This document shows, piece after piece, positions 16,079 through 24,611 of a stretch of 64,000 nucleotides of DNA; positions within the stretch are counted from its first letter, which is position 1, and each line of letters begins with the position of its first letter. Under the pieces are notes generated by a model that worked only from the letters and a program-made list of their open reading frames with translations, did no database searches and had not been told where the DNA came from. The DNA is from Bradyrhizobium sp. in8p8. GTDB taxonomy: Bacteria; Pseudomonadota; Alphaproteobacteria; Rhizobiales; Xanthobacteraceae. A program made the translations under genes and the position numbers. The stretch is taken from contig NZ_AUGD01000001.1 of assembly GCF_000426845.1 (NCBI RefSeq), positions 644,001 to 708,000 on the forward strand, given 5' to 3'.

Positions 16079-16999
16079 GTGGCGTTTCAGCGTAACAAGC
16101 CGGCGGCTATCGGCGTCAAGGCGCCTTTCCCCGCCTTCATCGAACCGGCCCTGGCATCCTCGACAGAGAAAGTGCCGTCGGGAGAGCGCTGGATCCACGA
16201 AATCAAGTTCGACGGCTACCGTGTTCAGGTCCATCTGGCCAACGAGACGGCGAAGATCTCCACCCGGCGCGGCCACGATTGGACGCACCGCTTCAAGAAG
16301 GTCGCTCATGACGCCTGGCGGATCAAGGCGAACTCTGCGGTGGTGGACGGCGAGATCGTGGTGCCAGCTGCCGATGGCACGACCGACTTCTCGGTCCTGC
16401 AGAACGAGCTCAAGGGTAAGTCGAGGAGCATCGTGCTCGTGGCGTTCGATCTGCTCTATCTGAACGGCCGAGATATCCGGAAGCTACCGCTTTTTCAGCG
16501 CAAGGCCGAACTCAAGAAGATCCTGACCGGCACCGACATCCAGTTCAGCGAAAGCTTCGCGATAGACGGCCGCGAGATGTTTGCGCACGCCTGCAAGCTT
16601 GGCCTCGAAGGTGTCGTCTCGAAGGTCCGGGACGGCGCCTATCCGGCCGGACGCACGAATGACTGGGTCAAGAAGACCTGCGTGCAGCGTGAGACCCTGA
16701 CTATTGCGGGTTTCGCGCTCGATGGAACGAAGTGGGACGGCATCTACGTCGGCCGGCGTAAGGGCGACGATCTAATATACGCCGGGAAGGTGGACCATGG
16801 ATTCGACAAGGCATCAGCCGCCGACCTTCAGAAGCGTCTGAAGCCGCTGATCCGCAAGACGCAGCCTTATGCAAAGCGGATTGCGCACAAAGGAATCTGG
16901 GTCGAGCCCAAGCTGCTGGCCGAGATAGAGTACCGTGCAAAATCAGCGGAGGGAAAAGTCCGTCATCCCTTCTTCAGGGGGCTTCGGGAGGATCTGTAA
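16079..16999 (+). CDS. ligD: LigD-type ATP-dependent DNA ligase (copy 1)
   Basis: A 306-residue protein with only the ligase part of LigD. The adenylation motif EIKFDGYR places the catalytic lysine at residue 43. Later nucleotidyltransferase motifs include VDGEIVV, FDLLYLNG, EGVVSKVRDGAY and WVKKTC; the OB-fold follows (GIYVGRRKGDDLIYAGKV) to FRGLREDL. Full LigD is about 850-900 residues with phosphoesterase and polymerase domains, which are absent here. The GTG at 16079 with GGAG 7 bases upstream is preferred; the reading to 15977 overlaps the ribosome site of the divergent gene. Likely role: sealing of double-strand breaks together with Ku, encoded 4 kb downstream. Confidence 0.9.
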   Translation: MAFQRNKPAAIGVKAPFPAFIEPALASSTEKVPSGERWIHEIKFDGYRVQVHLANETAKISTRRGHDWTHRFKKVAHDAWRIKANSAVVDGEIVVPAADGTTDFSVLQNELKGKSRSIVLVAFDLLYLNGRDIRKLPLFQRKAELKKILTGTDIQFSESFAIDGREMFAHACKLGLEGVVSKVRDGAYPAGRTNDWVKKTCVQRETLTIAGFALDGTKWDGIYVGRRKGDDLIYAGKVDHGFDKASAADLQKRLKPLIRKTQPYAKRIAHKGIWVEPKLLAEIEYRAKSAEGKVRHPFFRGLREDL

Positions 17000-17163
17000 T
17001 GGATGCCTTTGACCGCTTCTGGGAGTGGGCGGAAAAGCCGCTCGATAGTCCGCTGACGATCCCTGCGGAGCTCCATCGAGCGGTTATGGAGCTGTCTCCG
17101 GAGGACAGGCGGGACCGCGCAAAGGTCAATGAGGCCGCAGGGCGGGCGGTTTCCGACCGATAG
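16999..17163 (+). CDS. 54-residue protein coupled to the ligase
   Basis: A short frame whose ATG overlaps the ligase stop as TAATG. The product starts MDAFDRFWEWAEKPLDSPLT and continues through IPAELHRAVMELSPEDRRDR, so it is acidic and helical and protein-like in composition. The overlap argues for translational coupling with LigD. I recognise no domain. It could be a small accessory factor of the repair set or simply a conserved hypothetical. Confidence 0.6.
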   Translation: MDAFDRFWEWAEKPLDSPLTIPAELHRAVMELSPEDRRDRAKVNEAAGRAVSDR

Positions 17164-17352
17164 TTACCAGCGAGCGCCCAGTCTGAGCGCGCCCGCTCGA
17201 GACCCACCATTCAAGATTGACCTGCTTGAATTGGACAGTGTCCGAATTCGCGAAACGGAGTATGATCTGGTCATCACCGGCAAAGGCACTCTGCCCGCGG
17301 GCACCGGTGACTGAGAGACCAATCGCGCTCCCGCCTGCAGCAGGAGCCACCA

Positions 17353-17556
17353 ATGTCTCATTATTCCGAACGTGTCATCCTTGCCCGTCACCATGTTGCC
17401 AAAGGACGTCAGATCGTCGAAAGGCAGCAACGGATGGTCCGCAAGGGTGGCGCAAACATCGCAGAAGCTCTGAAGCTCCTGGCTCTCTTTGAAGCAACGC
17501 AAAATATCTTCGAGGATGATCTGGAGCGCATCTTGCGGGAAGAGCGCAACTGCTAA
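17353..17556 (+). CDS. Small helical protein of unknown function
   Basis: A 67-residue protein: SERVILARHHVAKGRQIVER, then KGGANIAEALKLLALFEATQ and a charged EDDLERILREE tail. AGGAG about 6 bases before the ATG supports translation. The sequence is entirely helical with amphipathic periodicity and resembles many short rhizobial hypotheticals. No function is visible. It lies between the two ligase genes and converges with the TolA-like gene. Confidence 0.65.
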   Translation: MSHYSERVILARHHVAKGRQIVERQQRMVRKGGANIAEALKLLALFEATQNIFEDDLERILREERNC

Positions 17557-17651
17557 GGCTCGCGACTTGGCAGTTTAGAGTCTGGCAATTTCCGGTCTCG
17601 GCGGCAAATCAGGCGTCAACGCTAAGACACGAGATGGTCGCACTTTGAGAC

Positions 17652-18254
17652 CTAGCCTCGCGCGCGTCGTAACGCGACTTCCAACCGGGCCTTCTCCTTT
17701 TCCCAACGCGCTTCCTCGTCCCGCGCGCTTTCCTCAAGAACTTCGAGCTGTTGTTGAATGTCAGCGGCCTTTTCTTCGTGCTTGCGACGGGCCGCGTCCA
17801 AGGCACTTTGCGCCTTGTCGACGGCGTGCTGCCGTCGCTCACGCTCCTTCTGCCGGACGGCCTCCTCCTTGGCACGTTCGCGCTCCCGTTGCATCTGCTC
17901 CTTCTCTAAAGCAAGTGCAGCCTTCCGGTCGGCCGCATCGTCGTGGGCCCGCTTAGAAGGCTTCCGCGGTTGACGGCGGCCTGTCTTCTTTGAGCTGCCG
18001 CTGGCAAGGTCGGTAGGTAGCTCGGCATGCTCCCTGAATGGCCCGTTGGAGCCGACGGGTCTCTTCAGAACGATGCCCGGCGCAGCCATAGTCGCCTCGA
18101 TGACGTCCGGATCGTCGCTTTCCTTCGCCGCGCCCTGGTGGAAGAGATTGCTGTCAGCGCCCCAGGCTTCGAGGGCCGCTTTCATGGAGGGAGCGGCGAT
18201 CGCCAGATCGAAGAAGCCCAGCGAGGTCTGATAGGTCTTCAGTTTTCTGGCCAT
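17652..18254 (-). CDS. Coiled-coil protein with conserved N-terminal segment (TolA-like annotation)
   Basis: A 200-residue protein. Residues 1-70 form a globular-looking part (KLKTYQTSLGFFDLAIAAPS, KAALEAWGADSNLFHQGAA, APGIVLKRPVGSNG); residues about 105-195 form a continuous Glu/Lys/Arg/Ala-rich coiled coil. Such proteins are often labelled TolA because of the coil, but there is no transmembrane helix and no TolA C-domain, so an envelope role is unlikely. The ATG at 18254 is preferred because the N-terminal part beyond it (to 18368) is not protein-like. It is divergent from the second ligase gene and flanked by repair genes. Confidence 0.65.
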   Translation of the reverse strand: MARKLKTYQTSLGFFDLAIAAPSMKAALEAWGADSNLFHQGAAKESDDPDVIEATMAAPGIVLKRPVGSNGPFREHAELPTDLASGSSKKTGRRQPRKPSKRAHDDAADRKAALALEKEQMQRERERAKEEAVRQKERERRQHAVDKAQSALDAARRKHEEKAADIQQQLEVLEESARDEEARWEKEKARLEVALRRARG

Positions 18255-18392
18255 CGGTCTGATCCGCCCTCGTCGATCGTCAACGTCTCGCACGCCACCA
18301 TGCCTGCGGAACACGACGCGGCCCCGAAGCGTTCCCCAATCCTTGAAGGACGTCCATGCATTTCGCAACGCGCTCTTAAGGATTGGCCTTGA

Positions 18393-19340
18393 ATGAGCCG
18401 GATGTCGACCCTGCCCAAGCGCCTGCAGCCGATGCTTGCTACGCTTACCGAGGCGCCGTTCGACGACCCCAGCTGGGTTTTCGAGGACAAGTACGACGGC
18501 TTCCGGATGATCGCGGAAATCCGGCGGGGCAAAGTTGCGCTCTACAGCCGCAACGGCAAGATAATCAGCCGCAGCTATATTGAGGTCGCCAAAGCGCTGG
18601 AGGGCGTGAAGGGCGACGCCGTGATCGATGGTGAGCTTGTCGCGATCGGTAAGGATGGCGTCTCACATTTCCAGTTGCTTCAAAACGCGCTGCGCCATGA
18701 GGCGAAGCTGCTGTACTGCGCCTTCGATCTCATGTTTGAGAACGCAGCGGACTTGCGCAACCACCCCCTCCTCGAGCGGAAGAAGCGGTTGAAGGCAATA
18801 CTGCCGCGCGACAAGTTGATCGCCTTCAGCCATCACCGCAAAGCGAACGGCATGAAATTCTTCGCCGAGGCCGAGCGGAAGGGTCTGGAAGGCGTCATGG
18901 CGAAGCGCGCCGACAGCGCGTATGCGTCCGGAAGCCGGACGGCGGATTGGCTGAAGATCAAGACAGCAAAGCGGCAGGAAGTGGTGATCGCGGGCTTCAC
19001 GGCGCCGAGGCGTACAAGACCATACTTCGGCGCCCTGGTCCTCGCCGTGCGGGAAGACGACACATGGCGCTATATCGGACATGTTGGCACTGGCTTCAGC
19101 CACAAGGTCCTGGAAGACCTCCACGCCAAGCTCGTGAAGCTGACGATCCCGAAATCACCCTTCCCTGCCAAAGTGAAGGACGAGGCCGCCACGACCTGGG
19201 TCAAGCCCTCGTTGGTCGCCGAGGTCAAATTTGCGCAGTGGACGAGCAAGGGCGAACTGCGCCAGCCCGTCTACCTCGGGCTCAGGTCCGACAAGCGGGC
19301 GAAGGATGTCGTGCGTGAGCGAGAACGTCCGCGCAAGTAG
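18393..19340 (+). CDS. ligD: LigD-type ATP-dependent DNA ligase (copy 2)
   Basis: A 315-residue stand-alone ligase. EDKYDGFR gives the catalytic lysine at residue 33; IDGELVAIG, FDLMFENA, EGVMAKRADSAY and WLKIKT are the following adenylation motifs, and an OB-fold (GALVLAVREDDTWRYIGHV) ends with YLGLRSDK. It is clearly different in sequence from copy 1, so the two are old paralogues rather than a recent duplication. No polymerase or phosphoesterase domain is present. Several rhizobia carry multiple LigD-like ligases; which one works with this Ku cannot be told. Confidence 0.9.
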   Translation: MSRMSTLPKRLQPMLATLTEAPFDDPSWVFEDKYDGFRMIAEIRRGKVALYSRNGKIISRSYIEVAKALEGVKGDAVIDGELVAIGKDGVSHFQLLQNALRHEAKLLYCAFDLMFENAADLRNHPLLERKKRLKAILPRDKLIAFSHHRKANGMKFFAEAERKGLEGVMAKRADSAYASGSRTADWLKIKTAKRQEVVIAGFTAPRRTRPYFGALVLAVREDDTWRYIGHVGTGFSHKVLEDLHAKLVKLTIPKSPFPAKVKDEAATTWVKPSLVAEVKFAQWTSKGELRQPVYLGLRSDKRAKDVVRERERPRK

Positions 19341-19392
19341 CTTCCCTTCGGCGAAAGCCGGCAAAAAGGATTGATGCACTCTCCGCCGACAC

Positions 19393-19857
19393 TCACTCGC
19401 CTCCAAGGTCGTGGATTTCCGGTCGCATGCCGTCAGGCGTGAGTTCGAGCGTCGCAAACGTGATCGGCAGCTTGAAACGCCGAGGTCCCGCGCTGCCGGG
19501 ATTCAGGTAGAGAATGCCACCGACCGTGTCGATCTTCGGTACGTGGGAATGCCCGGAGACGATGACGTCGAAGCCGGCGCCGAGATCGGTCTTCAGCGTC
19601 TTCAGGTCGTGCAGAACGTAGATCGACTTACCTGCCAGACGGACGAGTTTCGTGTCGGGGTAGTCGCGAGCCCACTTGCCACTGTCCACGTTTCCACGAA
19701 CGGCCGTGACGGGTGCGATCCGGCGAAGCGCGTCGACGATCTCGGGGCGTCCCATGTCGCCGGCATGAATGATGTGATCGACGCCCGTCAGGCCTCGCTC
19801 CGCCTCGGACCTCAACAGGCCGTGCGTGTCCGAAATGACTCCAATCCTGAACATCAT
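19393..19857 (-). CDS. YfcE-type metallophosphoesterase
   Basis: A 154-residue protein spanning the whole YfcE/MJ0936 phosphodiesterase family. All metal motifs are visible: GVISDTHG (D-x-H) near the N-terminus, HAGDMG (GD), VRGNVD (GN), and SGHSHVP with NPGSAGPRR near the C-terminus. It probably hydrolyses phosphodiesters in the cytoplasm; the natural substrate of this family is not settled. Its ATG overlaps the Nudix stop (ATGA, 19854-19857), so the two are coupled. Confidence 0.9.
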   Translation of the reverse strand: MMFRIGVISDTHGLLRSEAERGLTGVDHIIHAGDMGRPEIVDALRRIAPVTAVRGNVDSGKWARDYPDTKLVRLAGKSIYVLHDLKTLKTDLGAGFDVIVSGHSHVPKIDTVGGILYLNPGSAGPRRFKLPITFATLELTPDGMRPEIHDLGGE

Positions 19858-20360
19858 TTCCCGACGCTCTCAGCCGAGATCGCCAAAAGACGATCGAGAA
19901 ACTCTACCTGAGCGGACAGCATCTTGGTCCGCGCTAACTCGATATCAAACCATTCCGCGCGGTCGACTTCGGGAAAGCTCTGCCGTCGACCGCTTCGAGG
20001 CGGCCATTCGACATCGAAGGTATTGCTGGTCAGTGCTGCCGGATCAAAGTGTCCCTCGCCGCCGAATGCGATGACGCGCTTGCCTCCTCGCTGTCGGACC
20101 TCCCCCAGCGCCTGGAGTGGACCAATCGAAGCGCTCGGGCCGAGTTCTTCGGCAAATTCTCGTTGAGCAACGTTCTCCGGAACATCATTGGCATCGATTT
20201 CGCCCTTTGGAATGGACCAGGCGCCATCATCCTTCTCACGCCAGAACGGACCGCCGGGATGAACGAGCAGAACCTCGAGCCCCCGAGCTCCTCCCTTGCG
20301 GTATGCGAGAATGCCCGCGCTCAAGGTCGATCTCCTGGAAGTCTTTTTCACCGCAGCCAT
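19854..20360 (-). CDS. Nudix hydrolase
   Basis: A 168-residue Nudix protein. The N-terminus SAGILAYRKGG and VLLVHPGGPFW lead into the Nudix box PKGEIDANDVPENVAQREFA followed by EELG. The first box glutamate is replaced by aspartate, while the catalytic REFAEELG part is intact. The C-terminus (EVDRAEWFDIELARTKM) is usual for Ap4A/NTP-type Nudix enzymes. AGGAG upstream supports the ATG at 20360. It is coupled to the YfcE-like gene and could clean up nucleotides or capped ends; substrate unknown. Confidence 0.88.
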   Translation of the reverse strand: MAAVKKTSRRSTLSAGILAYRKGGARGLEVLLVHPGGPFWREKDDGAWSIPKGEIDANDVPENVAQREFAEELGPSASIGPLQALGEVRQRGGKRVIAFGGEGHFDPAALTSNTFDVEWPPRSGRRQSFPEVDRAEWFDIELARTKMLSAQVEFLDRLLAISAESVGK

Positions 20361-20367
20361 ATGGCTC

Positions 20368-20639
20368 CTACTTTGCAGAGCAATCGAGAGCCGGCGAGCC
20401 GTCGTCCCGCCATACGGGACCGCGTTCGCCAAGCGCCTGCTTAGCTTCGTCCGCGGTCCTATGCACCGTTACTTCGGCCTCGCGCTCGGCCGCCTTCCTG
20501 GCGCACGCACCTACCCGCCGGGTCGCCATTAGACGGCGACGAGATGATCTCGCGTGACCTCGTTGAGACGGATTTGCCATTCGCCAGAGCCTGCCACGGA
20601 CGACGAAGGAGTGCCGTCCGGCGTCACCGGATGCTTCAC
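20368..20639 (-). pseudogene. Decayed member of a small rhizobial protein family
   Basis: Pieces of one protein appear in alternating frames. VKHPVTPDGT starts at the GTG at 20639. Another frame gives FVVRGRLWRMANP, the first frame then gives LNEVTRDHLVAV, and the second gives LMATRRVGACARK and DEAKQALGERGPVW with a truncated end. Joined, these match a family of about 100 residues that I know from rhizobia (VTPDGRYFVVRGRLWRMANP ... ALGERGPVWW). At least three frameshifts are needed, so it is dead. It lies between ku and the Nudix gene on the same strand. The family's function is unknown to me. Confidence 0.6.
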
Positions 20640-20644
20640 GACAC

Positions 20645-21577
20645 CTAAGCCGACTTCCGCTGCGGCTTGGCCGCCGGCTTTTTCGCCGCGGCCTCCTTCG
20701 CCGGCTTCTTGCCTGCGATCGGCATCAGCATTTCCTTCTGCCCGGCCGCCGCCTTGCGCGGCTTTTTTCCTGATTTCTTGGGTGCCTCTGTCGCTGAGGC
20801 GCCCTCTCTTCCGATGCTCTTTCGCAGCGCGTCGATCAGGTCCACCACGTTCTCGCCGCGGGGACGCGCTTTCGCGGTGATGGGTTTGCCGGCGCGCTTC
20901 TGATTGATCAGTTCGATGAGGGCGGTTTCGTATTGGTCTTCGAACTTGTCCGGCTCGAAATGGCCCGCCTTCTGATTGACGATGTGCTTGGCGAGATCAA
21001 GCATGTCCTTGGTGACTTTGACATCCTGAATGTCGTCGAAATACTCATCAGCTGAACGGACTTCGTAAGGATAGCGCAGTAGCGTTCCCATCAGGCCCTT
21101 GTCCAACGGCTCCAGCGCGATGATGTGCTCGCGATTGGTCAGCACCACACGGCCGATCGCGACCTTGTTCATCTCGCGGATGGTTTCCCGAATAACGGCG
21201 AAAGCATCGTGCCCGACTTTACCGTCGGGACGCAGATAGTAGGGGCGAATGAGATATCGCGGATCGATCTCGCTGCGGTCGACGAACTCGTCGATTTCGA
21301 TCGTTCGCGTTGATTCCAGTGCGACGTTCTCTAGCTCCTCCTTCGTCACCTCGATGAAGGTGTCCGTGTCGACCTTGTAGCCTTTGACGATGTCCTCGTT
21401 GTCGACCTCCTCGCCGGTATCGGCATCCACCTTAGCGTACTTGATCCGATGGCCGGTCTTTCGATTCAGCTGGTTGAACGAGACCTTTTCGGATTCCGAC
21501 GTGGCCGGATAGAGCGCAACCGGACAGGTGACGAGGGAAAGACGCAGGAAGCCTTTCCAGTTGGCGCGGGGGGCCAT
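20645..21577 (-). CDS. ku: Ku, non-homologous end-joining DNA-end-binding protein
   Basis: A 310-residue bacterial Ku. The N-terminus RANWKGFLRLSLVTCPVALY and the bridge-region sequences (FNQLNRKTGHRIKYAKVDAD, EIDEFVDRSEIDPRYLIRPY, IALEPLDKGLMGTLLRYPYE) are characteristic. The C-terminus is a long Lys/Ala-rich tail (KKSGKKPRKAAAGQK and beyond), as in Ku proteins that use the tail for DNA sliding and LigD contact. The ATG at 21577 is favoured by GGAG upstream; readings to 21592 or 21883 add non-family sequence. With the two ligases it makes an end-joining set on a mobile element. Confidence 0.95.
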   Translation of the reverse strand: MAPRANWKGFLRLSLVTCPVALYPATSESEKVSFNQLNRKTGHRIKYAKVDADTGEEVDNEDIVKGYKVDTDTFIEVTKEELENVALESTRTIEIDEFVDRSEIDPRYLIRPYYLRPDGKVGHDAFAVIRETIREMNKVAIGRVVLTNREHIIALEPLDKGLMGTLLRYPYEVRSADEYFDDIQDVKVTKDMLDLAKHIVNQKAGHFEPDKFEDQYETALIELINQKRAGKPITAKARPRGENVVDLIDALRKSIGREGASATEAPKKSGKKPRKAAAGQKEMLMPIAGKKPAKEAAAKKPAAKPQRKSA

Positions 21578-21722
21578 CGCGGGGAACTCCATTACTGATG
21601 CCGGATTAAAGACGAACGACCGGGCTTGGTTCCGACATCGCGACCCGCCCCACAGCGGGATTTTTCTCATCGGCCTGCCTGGCCGGACTCGACATTTGTT
21701 CTTGTTATGTTCTAATTCGGGC

Positions 21723-22118
21723 ATGACCGACCGACCCGCGAGCTGGCGCATGCCGACCCCGAAACAGATGGAAAAATTGGCCGCTGAAGCCGACCGCAGA
21801 CGAGCGCCGCCCGCTGCGGGTCCAGATGCCCCCCTCCCGGCCGAATATTGGGAATCGGTCCTGAAAGACGCACGCGCCGGCACGACCGGGGCTCAGATGC
21901 GGCAGCGACGTCTTTCCGAGATTCAGCGTCACGTGCTGCGCGTCTCCTGCCGCCGCTGCGAGCGGACCGTGGAAATCCAGACCGCTGATGCCGTTCGACT
22001 GTATGGCGCCAACGCGCTCTGGAAGGACGTCGCGCAGCGGCTGCTCGACAATACCTGCCGGCAGCGCACCGGCAGGCATGAAGAAGACGGGTGCTGGCCA
22101 GCGTTCGAGACGCCGTAG
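21723..22118 (+). CDS. Rhizobial hypothetical protein with a CxxC site
   Basis: A 131-residue protein. The N-terminal half is charged and helical (PTPKQMEKLAAEADRRRAPP), and the C-terminal half has VSCRRCERTVEIQTADAVRL, ALWKDVAQRLLDNTC and a terminal GCWPAFE segment. Cysteines in SCRRCE, NTC and GC may form a zinc site. The ATG at 21723 is preferred over the longer frame to 21528, which overlaps the ku start. It is a recurrent rhizobial hypothetical of unknown function, divergent from ku. Confidence 0.65.
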   Translation: MTDRPASWRMPTPKQMEKLAAEADRRRAPPAAGPDAPLPAEYWESVLKDARAGTTGAQMRQRRLSEIQRHVLRVSCRRCERTVEIQTADAVRLYGANALWKDVAQRLLDNTCRQRTGRHEEDGCWPAFETP

Positions 22119-22164
22119 CCGCTCTGGATTTGCCGATCCGATCTCTTTGCGCCTGGATGTCTGG

Positions 22165-22614
22165 ATGGCCCCGAAGTATCACCCTACGCCCTTGTCGGGC
22201 GGCGATCGCAAGGCTCTGGCGAAAGAGCTCGGCAAGGCACGCGCGATGGCCAGCATGCTGGCGACCCAATCGGCGGAGATGCGGGCCAAAGGCGGGGCGA
22301 TGATCCAGCAAGCCGACAGGCTGCTTTGCGAAAGCTGGAACGAGCGGATGTGGAGTGACGGCGAACCGATCGATCCGTCGCCGACCATCGATCAGGCCGT
22401 AAATGGAGGCTTCCCCTGGCTGGAGATCAGGTGCGCGCGCTGCAAGACGCCGAGCGATGTCGACCTGGCCGCGATGAAGCACCCGCCGACCACCTTCGTG
22501 CACGATCTCGCCAGCCGGCTGCGCTGTCGCAAATGTGCCAAGGCCGGCCGGCGTCCATCCGCGACTCTGCTACAGTTGACCTGGCAGCCGCGCCACCCTC
22601 GAGCCGAATCCTGA
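22165..22614 (+). CDS. Rhizobial hypothetical protein with zinc-ribbon-like CxxC pairs
   Basis: A 149-residue protein. The N-terminus (APKYHPTPLSGGDRKALAKE) and middle are helical. The C-terminus has two CxxC pairs, IRCARCKTP and LRCRKCAKAG, about 40 residues apart, followed by RPSATLLQL, a zinc-ribbon arrangement. The start is uncertain: the frame continues upstream, but sequence before the ATG at 22165 overlaps the preceding gene. It is followed 3 bases later by yedK. The preceding gene has a related cysteine pattern. Function unknown. Confidence 0.6.
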   Translation: MAPKYHPTPLSGGDRKALAKELGKARAMASMLATQSAEMRAKGGAMIQQADRLLCESWNERMWSDGEPIDPSPTIDQAVNGGFPWLEIRCARCKTPSDVDLAAMKHPPTTFVHDLASRLRCRKCAKAGRRPSATLLQLTWQPRHPRAES

Positions 22615-22617
22615 CCG

Positions 22618-23343
22618 ATGTGCAATCTTTATTCGATCACGACCAATCAAGCCGCGATCAACGCGCTGTTCCGCGTTGTCAACCGATACGTTGGAAATCT
22701 GGCGCCGATGCCGGGGGATTTTCCCGACTACAAGGCACCGATCGTGCGCAACGGAGTGGAGGGCCGCGAGCTCGCTACGGCGCGATGGGGAATGCCGTCG
22801 TCATCAAAGGCGCTGATGGACGCCACGAAGAAGCGAGCCGAGAAGCTGCAGGCCAAGGGCAAGGCAGTGGATTTCAAGGAATTGCTGCGAATGGAGCCGG
22901 ACGGCGGCACGACCAACATCCGCAATGTGAAGAGCAAGCACTGGACGCGATGGCTGGGGACTGAAAATCGCTGCGTGGTGCCGTTCAACTCGTTCAGCGA
23001 GTTCAACAAGGCCGAGGGCGGTGATATCTGGTTCGCGCTCGATGAGACACGTCCCCTCGCCTGCTTCGCCGGTATCTGGACCAACTGGACGTCCGTCCGG
23101 AAGGTCAAGGAAGGCGAGACGACCAACGACCTCTACGCGTTCCTCACGACGGAGCCCAACGCCGAGGTCGGCGCCATCCACCCCAAGGCGATGCCGGTGA
23201 TCCTGACAACGCCAGATGAAGTCGAGACCTGGATGACGGCCCCTGCGGACGAAGTACTGAAATTGCAAAGGCCGCTTCCGGACGGAAGCCTCCGGGTCGT
23301 CGCTCGCGGCGTCAAGGAAGACCCAATAGGGCCGACGACGTGA
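22618..23343 (+). CDS. yedK: SOS-response-associated peptidase YedK (HMCES/SRAP family)
   Basis: A 241-residue SRAP protein. The catalytic Cys2 follows the start Met ([14 protein letters not shown]); the conserved Asn-containing and Glu-containing parts ([20 protein letters not shown]) and the active-site histidine ([11 protein letters not shown]) are in place. YedK/HMCES forms a thiazolidine cross-link with abasic sites in single-stranded DNA and so protects them. SRAP genes often accompany translesion polymerases, and here a decayed dinB begins at the overlapping GTGA of its stop codon. Confidence 0.93.
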   Translation: MCNLYSITTNQAAINALFRVVNRYVGNLAPMPGDFPDYKAPIVRNGVEGRELATARWGMPSSSKALMDATKKRAEKLQAKGKAVDFKELLRMEPDGGTTNIRNVKSKHWTRWLGTENRCVVPFNSFSEFNKAEGGDIWFALDETRPLACFAGIWTNWTSVRKVKEGETTNDLYAFLTTEPNAEVGAIHPKAMPVILTTPDEVETWMTAPADEVLKLQRPLPDGSLRVVARGVKEDPIGPTT

Positions 23344-24407
23344 CGGACGAGACCGACTACCAAACGGGGCCAGCACCGCATCAGCGCAAGATCATTCTGT
23401 CGATATAGACATCTTCTACGCATCAGTGGAGCAGCGGGACAATCCGGACTTGCGTGGCAAGCCAGTCGCTGTGGGCGGGATCGAAAGAGCGCGGTGTCGT
23501 AGCTGCAGCGAGCTATGAGGCGCGAAAGTTTGGAGTTAGGTCGGCATTGCCGTCAGTGACAGCCAAACGGCAATGCAAAGAGCTAATTTTCGTAAAGCCG
23601 CCGCGCTTCGAAGTCTACAAGGAGGTCTCTCGACACGTCCGGACAATCTTCGCGGAGCATTCTGACGTCATTGAGCCCCTGTCGTTAGATGAGGCCTACC
23701 TAGATGTCACCGAGAACATCCAAGGCCTCCCAATCGCGACAGAGATCGCGACCTTGATTAGAGTCAAGATCCTGAGCGAGACAGGCCTGACCGCGTCTGC
23801 CGGCATCTCTTACAATAAGTTCCTGGCAAAACTTGCGTCCGACCAACGGAAGCCCAACGGACAGTTCGTGATCACGCCAAAGATGAGGCCGAGCTTCGTT
23901 CAGGATCTCCCAGTCGGCAAATTCCATTGAATCGGACCGGCGACCAGTGCGAAGATGCATGGCCTTGGCATCTTCACCGGCATGAATATGCGCAATCAGT
24001 CGCTCGAGTTCATGAACGCCAATTTTGGGAAAGCTGGGGCGTATTATTACTGGATCTCGCGGGGGATTGACGAGCGTCCTGTCCGTGCCAACCGAATCCG
24101 AAGGTCCGTCGGCGCCGAAAGCACGTTTCGCGGGACTTGGCAGACCACGAAGCGCTGACCATCGAACTGCGCCCACTGGTCGACAAGGTCCGGCAACACT
24201 GCGAGGCGACGGGCGCGCGAGGCCAAACGGCGATCCTTTTCAGATTTCGAGCTGATCACTCGCAGCACGTCCGTACGCATGAACGACACCGCGGACGATC
24301 TCTCTAGCCTGGCTCTTGAACTATTAGCGCAACTTATGCCGCCAAAGAGGCCGATCCGGTTAATCGGTATCTCTGTTTCGGGGGTTTGTTGGGTCAGGGC
24401 TCGATGA
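23340..24407 (+). pseudogene. dinB: Decayed dinB (DNA polymerase IV)
   Basis: The start overlaps the yedK stop (GTGA). A lost base near 23396 breaks the first motif, after which [20 protein letters not shown] reads on in another frame. A second shift near 23480 leads into [20 protein letters not shown] and the catalytic [18 protein letters not shown] replaces the glycine codon in GKFH-G-IGPAT (23928-23930). More shifts follow near 24130 and 24240, before QLMPPKRPIRLIGISVSG. All parts are in the order of a Y-family polymerase IV, so this is one gene with at least four frameshifts and one nonsense codon. Confidence 0.85.
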
Positions 24408-24550
24408 TGATCAATTGCCACTCATGCTGGCTTGATTTGGCGGGTCCAACCGCATCTCGTTGCTGCTTGCAATAGGTGCCATCCACTCCCCCAATTTACA
24501 CAGAGCATGCTTGGGAAAACGCGCAAAATATCGCTTTGCAGTCGATAACT

Positions 24551-24579
24551 CTGACCCAAAGCATATACTGCGCTATCAT
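24551..24579 (+). promoter_or_regulatory. Possible sigma70-like promoter of the Mokosh operon
   Basis: CTGACC (24551-24556), 17 bases, then TATCAT (24574-24579), 33 bases before the ATG at 24612. The match is 4/6 and 5/6 to the consensus. The surrounding 150 bases are clearly AT-richer than the window average. Weak evidence on its own. Confidence 0.35.
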
Positions 24580-24611
24580 ATACGAATCACCGCATTTGTA
24601 CTGTTTCAAGG

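Noticed and set aside
17129-17314. 61-codon frame overlapping the 54-residue gene
   Set aside because: The second half looks protein-like, but there is no ribosome site and it overlaps a better-supported frame; left undecided.
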